Below, in pieces: positions 1-6,830 of a DNA stretch of 6,830 nucleotides. Both the position numbers and the translations under genes were made by a program. Position 1 is the stretch's first letter. Every line of letters begins with the position of its first letter. Source of the DNA: Methanobacterium formicicum (GTDB taxonomy: Archaea; Methanobacteriota; Methanobacteria; Methanobacteriales; Methanobacteriaceae). The DNA is taken from contig NZ_JARVXG010000048.1 in NCBI RefSeq assembly GCF_029848115.1, forward strand, positions 62,501 to 69,330. The letters are read 5' to 3'. The notes under the pieces are model-generated. The model was not told the origin of the DNA. It searched no databases and saw only the letters and a list, made by a program, of their open reading frames with translations.

Positions 1-1
1 A

Positions 2-514
2 CACACCAATAAAAAATTAAGTAAAGAGGAGATTAAAAGAAAATCCAAAAAATATCTGGATACAGTGGGGCTTTCCAAGTTTGCTGATAAATTCCCTAGA
101 ACTTTATCCGGTGGTATGCGTCAAAGACTTGCAATAGCCCGGATGTTTGCCATAAAACCCAAAGCTTTCTTAATGGATGAACCTTTCGGAGCATTAGATG
201 CCTTAAACAAAGTTTATATGCAAGATTTGTTGGTTTATCTATGGACCCGGGGTGATAAACGAGAAACAACCCTTTACGTAACCCATGATGTAGATGAGGC
301 TTTGTTTTTTTCCGACAGAATAGTGGTTATGACACCATCCCCCGGCAGAATCAAAGAAATAATAAATGTTGACTTCCCCAGACCACGATGCAGGGTTGAT
401 ATTGCAAAATCTGCAGAATATATGAGTTTACGTTCAAAACTCATTTCTCTACTGCATGATGAGATGTTAGAATCCATTGCTGAACAGGAAAAACATTTGA
501 GGGATTTAAAATGA
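2..514 (+). CDS. ABC transporter ATP-binding protein, nitrate/sulfonate/taurine class (5' partial)
   Basis: This is the energy-coupling ATPase of an ABC importer, acting on the cytoplasmic face of the membrane. The frame is open to the left edge, so 170 C-terminal residues are seen and the Walker A and Q-loop regions lie outside the window. Numbering from the codon at base 2, the ABC signature LSGGMRQ is at residues 35-41, Walker B with the catalytic glutamate (FLMDE) at 56-60, the D-loop (ALD) at 64-66, and the H-loop histidine (VTHD) at 95. The block DEPFGALDALNK followed by SDRIVVM and PGRI is typical of the SsuB/TauB/NrtD group. A GTG at base 65 could be mistaken for a start, but the ABC homology runs upstream of it. 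The stop overlaps the permease start by four bases (ATGA), which implies translational coupling. The substrate cannot be read from the ATPase. Confidence 0.93.
   Translation, partial: HTNKKLSKEEIKRKSKKYLDTVGLSKFADKFPRTLSGGMRQRLAIARMFAIKPKAFLMDEPFGALDALNKVYMQDLLVYLWTRGDKRETTLYVTHDVDEALFFSDRIVVMTPSPGRIKEIINVDFPRPRCRVDIAKSAEYMSLRSKLISLLHDEMLESIAEQEKHLRDLK
499..504 (+). promoter_or_regulatory. Ribosome binding site of the permease gene
   Basis: GAGGGA lies six bases before the ATG at 511, inside the end of the ATPase gene. It supports the ATG at 511 as the permease start even though that codon overlaps the upstream stop. Confidence 0.6.
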
Positions 515-1467
515 GTTTTCAGGAAAAATCATTACAATGGTTTCCAACCAAATTAAGGACCAACTTACAGCATTTACTTGTATTTGGTATCTTCTTCGTG
601 CTGTTTGCCATCACATTTGTATTGCCCAATACTTCTATTCCTGTAGGTACCAATTTGTTTGGCGCTGCACTGGGCTTATTAACATTATTATTTGCTATAG
701 AAATATACATCCACAGAGAAGACTCTCAAAAAACAGTGGATCTCTTTCTAGTTCTGGGACTGGTGTTATTACTGTGGGATGTTGCAACCAGATTAAGCCT
801 GATTGATACTATTCTTTTCCCAACACCTGAAGCAGTTTTTGCAGTTTATTCCCAGGATTACAGTAACATAATAACTGGAATATTCAGTTCACTTTCCATA
901 CTAGGTACCGGGTACTTATTTGCTGTAATACTGGCAGTACCCATTGGTTTAGTTATAGGATGGAGAAAACGGGTTTACAATGTGGCTTATCCCATCGCCA
1001 AAGTCGCATCCCCTGTTCCTCCCATAGTTTACATGCCGTATGCCATAGCATTACTCCCCTCCTTCTTCCTTTCATCGACTTTCCTGATATTTATCGGGGC
1101 TTTCTGGCCCATATTAGTCGGTGTAATATACGGTGTGTTTAGTATTGATCATCGGATATTAAACTCAGCCAAGACACTGGGATTGGATGAAATAACCATC
1201 ATGAAAAAGGTACTGCTGCCAGGTTCAATGCAATCAATATTCTCCGGAGCGCTTATTGGTTTGATAATATCATTCATAACCCTAACTGCAGCTGAGATCG
1301 TAGGCGCCAGTTCTGGGCTCGGTTGGTACATCCAGTACCAAAGCCAGTTTGCTAATTATGATGGTGTGCTTGCGGGAATGATTGTTCTCGCCATTGTGGT
1401 AATCTTTATCACCATCATATTTGACAGAGTGCAAGATTACATCTTAAGATGGCAGAATACCAATTAA
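511..1467 (+). CDS. ABC transporter permease, nitrate/sulfonate/taurine class (SsuC/TauC-like)
   Basis: This is the membrane-spanning subunit partnering the ATPase just upstream. The protein has 318 residues and is strongly hydrophobic, with likely membrane segments near 22-40, 46-67, 77-95, 128-150, 170-182, 186-208, 243-262 and 285-304. The EAA loop that contacts the ATPase is at about 219-239 (SAKTLG...VLLPGS), followed by AEIVGASSGLGW at 261-272, a hallmark of the SsuC/TauC/NrtB group. The usual family core starts near residue 77 with the FPTPEAV motif at 103-109. The first 75 residues with two extra hydrophobic segments are therefore an extension relative to the usual length of about 250-280. 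The gene is the last of its operon and is followed by a U-rich terminator. The substrate is unknown. The class and the neighbouring cysteine genes make a sulfur-containing anion possible, but nitrate-, bicarbonate- or pyrimidine-type substrates are not excluded. Confidence 0.92.
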   Translation: MSFQEKSLQWFPTKLRTNLQHLLVFGIFFVLFAITFVLPNTSIPVGTNLFGAALGLLTLLFAIEIYIHREDSQKTVDLFLVLGLVLLLWDVATRLSLIDTILFPTPEAVFAVYSQDYSNIITGIFSSLSILGTGYLFAVILAVPIGLVIGWRKRVYNVAYPIAKVASPVPPIVYMPYAIALLPSFFLSSTFLIFIGAFWPILVGVIYGVFSIDHRILNSAKTLGLDEITIMKKVLLPGSMQSIFSGALIGLIISFITLTAAEIVGASSGLGWYIQYQSQFANYDGVLAGMIVLAIVVIFITIIFDRVQDYILRWQNTN

Positions 1468-1471
1468 ACCC

Positions 1472-1506
1472 AGAAATATCGTATTAAAATTTCTTTTTTA
1501 TTTTTT
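1472..1506 (+). terminator. U-rich terminator after the ABC operon
   Basis: A weak 6-bp stem (AGAAAT at 1472-1477 with ATTTCT at 1489-1494) runs into an almost pure T stretch at 1490-1506. Archaeal RNA polymerase terminates at such U-tracts, and the position just after the permease stop fits. Confidence 0.6.
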
Positions 1507-1549
1507 ACCCAATGATAACTTGCAAAAGATTGTACCACGCAACAAATAA

Positions 1550-1565
1550 CCGAAACTTTTATAAA
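1550..1565 (+). promoter_or_regulatory. Probable cysK promoter (BRE and TATA box)
   Basis: CCGAAAC at 1550-1556 resembles an archaeal BRE and is followed directly by TTTATAAA at 1558-1565, a good TATA box. Transcription would start about 25 bases downstream, near 1587, giving a leader of about 100 bases. That start falls inside the first inverted repeat at 1586-1601. Other TATA-like strings occur inside the repeats (about 1612-1620 and 1648-1655), so a second, nearer start cannot be excluded. Confidence 0.5.
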
Positions 1566-1573
1566 GGGTTTTC

Positions 1574-1673
<100 letters not shown>

Positions 1674-1675
1674 AA

Positions 1676-1681
1676 AGGTGA
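1676..1681 (+). promoter_or_regulatory. Ribosome binding site that fixes the cysK start
   Basis: AGGTGA at 1676-1681 lies five bases before the ATG at 1687. The longer reading would start at the GTG at 1678, but that GTG is part of this Shine-Dalgarno sequence, so ATG 1687 is preferred. Confidence 0.75.
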
Positions 1682-1686
1682 AAAAA

Positions 1687-2673
<987 letters not shown>

Positions 2674-2702
2674 ATTAGAATGTCTAAAGAAAGTAGATAA
2701 GC

Positions 2703-2747
<45 letters not shown>

Positions 2748-2778
2748 ACCCCGTCTGATTTAGAATTTTAACTCTAAC

Positions 2779-2785
2779 AGGAGGA
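2779..2785 (+). promoter_or_regulatory. Ribosome binding site of cysE
   Basis: AGGAGGA precedes the ATG at 2795 by nine bases. The match is strong and the spacing slightly long. No nearer in-frame start was seen. Confidence 0.65.
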
Positions 2786-2794
2786 AGAATAATA

Positions 2795-3508
<714 letters not shown>

Positions 3509-3707
3509 GAATATCACTAAATTTACATAGATTTATATTAAGAATCACCATTATCATAATACACACATTTAAGACATTACATTTTAAAGTAAAGATAGGT
3601 GCAATAAGATAAGGAATTTAAAACTCATAAATTGATTAGAATTGTCAAAAAAAGGATATATGAATGAAATATTTTATAAAATTAAGATTTTAGAATAAGG
3701 GGAATTA
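3509..3707. other. AT-rich spacer between cysE and the HTH gene
   Basis: No gene or RNA was recognised in these 199 bases, and no strong terminator follows cysE. The only supportable content is a TATA-like element near the HTH gene, listed separately. The operator motif found before cysK is not present here. Confidence 0.6.
3646..3662 (+). promoter_or_regulatory. Possible promoter of the HTH regulator gene
   Basis: The A-rich CAAAAAAAGG is followed by ATATATG at 3656-3662, resembling BRE plus TATA. The start would fall near 3682, leaving a leader of about 25-35 bases. A second candidate, ATTTTATAAA at 3671-3680, would place the start almost at the coding region. Confidence 0.3.
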
Positions 3708-4094
<387 letters not shown>

Positions 4095-4148
4095 CCGAGA
4101 TATTTGAGGCGTCACTTTTAAATTTTTATGGGAATATTTTGCCTTTAT

Positions 4149-4182
4149 AAAAATAGAAATAAGATTACTATTTTTTTCTCTT
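4149..4182 (+). terminator. Probable terminator after the HTH gene
   Basis: AAAAATAG (4149-4156) and CTATTTTT (4168-4175) form an 8-bp A/T stem running into a T-run at 4171-4177 and further T-rich sequence. A second T-run lies at 4192-4198. It sits 55 bases after the HTH stop. The U-tracts alone would be enough for archaeal termination. Confidence 0.5.
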
Positions 4183-4266
4183 AAATACCTGTTTTTTTGT
4201 CTTTATATCCGATTTTTGTTATATACAAAGAAAATTGTTTTTTACGTTCGGTCCCGAGATTACGTT

Positions 4267-4324
4267 TATCATTATTAATATATTAAAGATTTTACCTACT
4301 ATCATTATTAATACATGAAAGATT
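4267..4324. repeat. Two-copy imperfect direct repeat, 33-base period
   Basis: The 25-base segments 4267-4291 and 4300-4324 (both beginning TATCATTATTAATA) match at 23 of 25 positions, separated by 8 bases. Only two copies exist, so this is not a CRISPR array. The function is unknown. Confidence 0.75.
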
Positions 4325-4414
4325 ACCGTAAAAATTTAATTGTATTTCTTTTTACAGGGTTAATCCCCCACACTAACATTAAATTTCATGATTAATCACC
4401 AAGTCAAGTATTAA

Positions 4415-4428
4415 AAAATGTACATTTT
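4415..4428. repeat. 14-bp perfect palindrome in the gene-free region
   Basis: AAAATGTACATTTT reads the same on both strands. It could be a binding site for a dimeric regulator. It does not resemble the TATAAC-N4-GTTATA sites before cysK. Confidence 0.5.
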
Positions 4429-4720
4429 CTTTGATTTTTAATGGTTTTTAATTCTTAATTCAAACGCTTATTATCAGACTAAGCAGGCCATAAATTAATT
4501 TATTGGCAAATATAGATCTTAAAATAGATTATTGTTTTATCAAGGAAATATATCTGTATTCTATTAGCTTAATGAGGATTTAAACTATTTTCAAATAATA
4601 ATATTTAAATACTATTGGATATTATTCAAACATGATATGCATGATACTTCAGTTAGTATTATGAGTTGCACCAGATATGTAAATTTGAAAGTAACTAACT
4701 CCATTTTACTTATCTTAAAC

Positions 4721-4773
4721 TCAAATGCATTATCATCCGAAATAACGGCATTAAAGCAGTTATTTCCATTTGA
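4721..4773 (+). promoter_or_regulatory. Possible structured leader before the surface-protein gene
   Basis: TCAAATG (4721-4727) pairs with CATTTGA (4767-4773), and inside this GAAATAAC (4739-4746) pairs with GTTATTTC (4759-4766), with two more G-C pairs past one mismatch. The two stems abut on the 3' side, and the element ends eight bases before the ribosome site. It could influence translation of the surface protein. In such AT-rich sequence, chance pairing is a real alternative. Confidence 0.35.
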
Positions 4774-4781
4774 AACAAAAA

Positions 4782-4790
4782 AGGAGGTGA
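4782..4790 (+). promoter_or_regulatory. Strong ribosome binding site that fixes the GTG start of the surface protein
   Basis: AGGAGGTGA is a nine-base match to the 16S anti-Shine-Dalgarno sequence and lies five bases before GTG 4796. The ATG at 4794 is followed at once by TGA, so only GTG 4796 opens the long frame. Confidence 0.85.
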
Positions 4791-4795
4791 CAAAT

Positions 4796-6830
4796 GTGAA
4801 GTATGAAAAACATGGAGCAGTTCTTCTGACAATCATTTTAGCAGTGATACTTTGCAGTGCAGTTAGTGCTGCAGAGTCTAGTGATACTCCTGTAAATTCT
4901 TCTGCAGATATTTCTGGGATACAATCAGATACATCGGCAGGATTTGACGAGAATAACAGTGATTCATCAATGGTAGACCCTATAATATCTGGAACAGTAA
5001 TTGAAAGTGGTTCCAATACAGGATTAGGTGGAGTTACCATCAGGGTATGGGATACCAGTGACAATCTTATGGCAGAAACAATAACTGGAGCTGACGGATC
5101 CTATCAGGTAAATTTCAACAATCCCGGAACAGTATTCAAGGTGGCGGCGATCAGGACCGGTTACTTATCTTATCTTAAAGAGATTACGGTAACTCCCAAT
5201 GCAACCAACCCCGCTGATCCCAACCTTTACGGTACTGCCGACTTCCGAGTATATGCTTTACCAGCTTACAGTGGCAATGCTTCAAGTTATGTATTGAATG
5301 TAGGTGCAATTCCAGGAATTTTACTGGATGTTTACGCCGGAAAGTCGAACGCATGGGTTGATAGTAAGGTGATACCCTACAGTGAGGGTGTGGGAATACC
5401 ACTGGAGATTCGACTGCTTAGCGGTGACCTGCTTGCAGGTTTATTGAATGTTAATTCCACAGGTGGTCAGGGAGTGGTGACTGGAGGGATACTTCCCCAG
5501 AATTTACCCGCCCTACTACAGTTACTGGGCCTTGATTTAGGGGCTTTAGTTGGAGTTGCCGATTCCAGTTATCCCCCTGCAGCCAGTGGAGGAAGCAGCG
5601 TAATATCCCTGGATTTGAGTCTGTTGAATCTAATCCAGCTCCTAAATCTGGGAGTGATCAATGCCAACAGCAGTATAACCCCCGATTTCATTACGGGGGC
5701 CTTAACCAGTTCATCCAGTGTTGGCAGCACAGCTAACATAGAAGTTCTGGGCGGATTACTGGAAATTGAAGCTTTTAATGTCCAGGCAACGGCCATTGCC
5801 AATGGTGAACCTGGAGGTGCCACTGCCCACTATGACTGGAGTGTAGCTGACATTCGACTTTTAGGGATAAGTATTCTGAACCAGCTTAGAATAACTGGAG
5901 TTGTCCAACTTCCGGGAGTGCTCAGAATAGCCTTGGGGGATAAAACCGAGATTACTTCCCCTGATGGAACCTACGCTTTTGCTTCCGGGGATGCATTGAA
6001 TATTGAGCTTCTGAACCTTATACCCGGCTATGAATTACTGACTCTAACCCTAGGTCATGCTGAAGCTGAAGCAACTGTACCCTTGGGTGGTTTAGATGCC
6101 GGCACCGCTGACCTGGGAATAGATAAATCCGTGAATAATTCTAATCCCAACTACCATGATGAAGTGGTTTTCACCCTAACTGCACATAACTACGGGCCCG
6201 ATGATGCTACCAGTGTTCAGGTGAACGATCTGTTACCTGCAGGGTTTGAATGGACATCTGACGACTCTAACGGTTCATATAATCCGACAACTGGTATTTG
6301 GACCATTGGTGATCTGGCTAACGGTGAAAGTGTGGTGTTACATATTGTGGCACGAGTTACAGCATCAAATACCAGCCTAACCAACATGGCCCTTATCAAC
6401 GGAACAGAACAGGACCCAGAACCAGGTAATGATCAGGACTCGGTGACGGTAACTGTTGGTCCCGCATCCGATCTGGAGGTTACCAAAGATGTGGACAACC
6501 ATGCTCCCCACTATTTGGACACTATCACCTACACCATAACCATACACAACAATGGCCCGGATAACGCAACTGGAGTTACATCTGTGGATCTATTACCTGT
6601 TGGATTAAGGTACGTCTCTGATGATGGTAACGGATCCTACAATCCCACAACTGGCTTATGGACTATAGGAACTTTAGCCAACGGTGCAAACGCCATACTA
6701 CACATCCTGGCACAAGTCATTACATCTAACACACAGATTACCAATATTGCTACGGTTAATGGAACCAATTACGACCATAATGACACCAACAACCAGACCA
6801 ACACCACCATCACCGTACCACCCGCATCCG
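4796..6830 (+). CDS. Large secreted surface protein with DUF11-type repeats (3' partial)
   Basis: The frame is open from GTG 4796 to the right edge, giving 678 whole codons and no stop. Residues 1-25 form a Sec signal peptide (MKYEKHG, then LLTIILAVILCSAVSA), with likely cleavage after A25 or A26. A Ser/Asp-rich stretch follows to about 60. Residues 63-152 resemble a carboxypeptidase-regulatory-like beta-sandwich (ISGTV at 64-68, GADGSY at 98-103). Residues 153-437 are a Leu/Gly/Ala-rich beta region that I cannot assign firmly. It includes TSPDGT at 387-392 and GHAEAEATVP at 420-429. Two DUF11-type repeats of exactly 120 residues follow (439-558 and 559-678), each with NGSYNPTTG-WTIG near the middle. 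Such proteins are wall-associated adhesins or structural glycoproteins, and many N-X-S/T sites fit glycosylation. The anchor and remaining repeats lie outside. Binding partner and role are unknown. Confidence 0.9.
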   Translation, partial: MKYEKHGAVLLTIILAVILCSAVSAAESSDTPVNSSADISGIQSDTSAGFDENNSDSSMVDPIISGTVIESGSNTGLGGVTIRVWDTSDNLMAETITGADGSYQVNFNNPGTVFKVAAIRTGYLSYLKEITVTPNATNPADPNLYGTADFRVYALPAYSGNASSYVLNVGAIPGILLDVYAGKSNAWVDSKVIPYSEGVGIPLEIRLLSGDLLAGLLNVNSTGGQGVVTGGILPQNLPALLQLLGLDLGALVGVADSSYPPAASGGSSVISLDLSLLNLIQLLNLGVINANSSITPDFITGALTSSSSVGSTANIEVLGGLLEIEAFNVQATAIANGEPGGATAHYDWSVADIRLLGISILNQLRITGVVQLPGVLRIALGDKTEITSPDGTYAFASGDALNIELLNLIPGYELLTLTLGHAEAEATVPLGGLDAGTADLGIDKSVNNSNPNYHDEVVFTLTAHNYGPDDATSVQVNDLLPAGFEWTSDDSNGSYNPTTGIWTIGDLANGESVVLHIVARVTASNTSLTNMALINGTEQDPEPGNDQDSVTVTVGPASDLEVTKDVDNHAPHYLDTITYTITIHNNGPDNATGVTSVDLLPVGLRYVSDDGNGSYNPTTGLWTIGTLANGANAILHILAQVITSNTQITNIATVNGTNYDHNDTNNQTNTTITVPPAS
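6110..6829 (+). repeat. Two tandem 360-base coding repeats (DUF11-type domains)
   Basis: Unit 1 is 6110-6469 and unit 2 is 6470-6829. The bases at 6461-6470 recur exactly at 6821-6830, the last bases of the window, so a third unit almost certainly begins at 6830. The protein repeats share D-L-x-x-x-K at the start, HNxGPDxAT, DLLPxG, SDDxNGSYNPTTG, WTIGxLANG, and a variable Asn/Thr-rich end. The DNA is clearly diverged in third positions, so the duplication is not recent. Confidence 0.85.

Larger units (their letters stand above)
4095..4795. other. 700-base AT-rich region without a gene
   Basis: No protein gene, tRNA or other RNA gene was recognised. The region holds U-tracts behind the HTH gene (4149-4198), a 25-base direct repeat (4267-4324), a stem with 9 bp and one bulge (4326-4334 with 4349-4358), a 14-bp palindrome (4415-4428), and pairing segments just before the surface-protein ribosome site (4721-4773). 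A TATA-like ATATTTAAATA near 4601-4611 could serve the surface-protein gene with a leader of about 160 bases, but other A/T-rich strings fit nearly as well. Its base composition is far more AT-rich than the flanking genes. Confidence 0.6.

Noticed and set aside
1678..1680. GTG as the cysK start
   Set aside because: It is part of the AGGTGA ribosome site for ATG 1687, which has ideal spacing.
4247..4262. A GC-richer patch (GTTCGGTCCCGAG) resembling a tRNA T-arm
   Set aside because: The T-loop lacks the conserved A58 equivalent, and no acceptor, anticodon or D-arm can be built from the flanking AT-rich sequence.
4267..4324. CRISPR array or origin-type iterons
   Set aside because: There are only two imperfect copies with an 8-base gap. 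There are no regular spacers, no cas genes and no replication initiator gene nearby.
4612..5064. A 150-codon open frame on the minus strand over the surface-protein start
   Set aside because: It overlaps the signal peptide and first domain of a well-supported + strand gene with a perfect ribosome site. The translation has no recognisable features.
5569..5823. An 84-codon minus-strand frame within the surface-protein gene
   Set aside because: It lies fully within the coding region and looks like a composition shadow, with no ribosome site or domain.

Overview
The window looks like chromosomal DNA of a methanogenic archaeon, most likely Methanobacterium or a close relative in the Methanobacteriaceae. 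This is inference, not identification. The support is AT-rich spacers with archaeal-type TATA/BRE boxes, U-rich terminators, a Shine-Dalgarno sequence (AGGAGGTGA) that fits the archaeal 16S 3' end, a compact XRE-type regulator with a cysteine cluster of a kind common in methanogens, and a large secreted protein with DUF11-type repeats like the wall proteins of pseudomurein-walled methanogens.

Layout, all genes on the + strand. Bases 2-1467 hold the end of an ABC import operon of the nitrate/sulfonate/taurine class: a 5'-truncated ATPase and a permease that overlap by 4 bases. The substrate-binding protein is not visible. After a U-rich terminator comes a 200-base promoter region with three near-identical inverted repeats (TATAAC-N4-GTTATA), then cysK (O-acetylserine sulfhydrylase). 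A hairpin with a cUUCGg tetraloop and a U-tract separates cysK from cysE (serine O-acetyltransferase). A 199-base spacer leads to a small HTH protein with five cysteines in its C-terminal third. About 700 bases of AT-rich DNA without a gene follow, containing a direct repeat, a 14-bp palindrome and a possible structured leader. The window ends inside a long secreted surface protein, of which 678 residues are visible, cut exactly at the boundary between its second and third 120-residue repeats.

How the parts may work together: CysE makes O-acetylserine from serine and acetyl-CoA, and CysK turns it into cysteine with sulfide. The CysE C-terminus ends in Gly-Ile, the feature by which bacterial CysE docks into the CysK active site, so a cysteine synthase complex is likely. 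The adjacent importer may bring in a sulfur compound, and the HTH/Cys-cluster protein may sense sulfur or Fe-S status and act on the operator array before cysK. Those last two links rest on proximity only. The surface protein appears to be an unrelated neighbour.

Nothing here is clearly an unknown system. The best leads are the operator array, the inter-cistronic hairpin, and the cysteine-cluster regulator next to cysteine genes.
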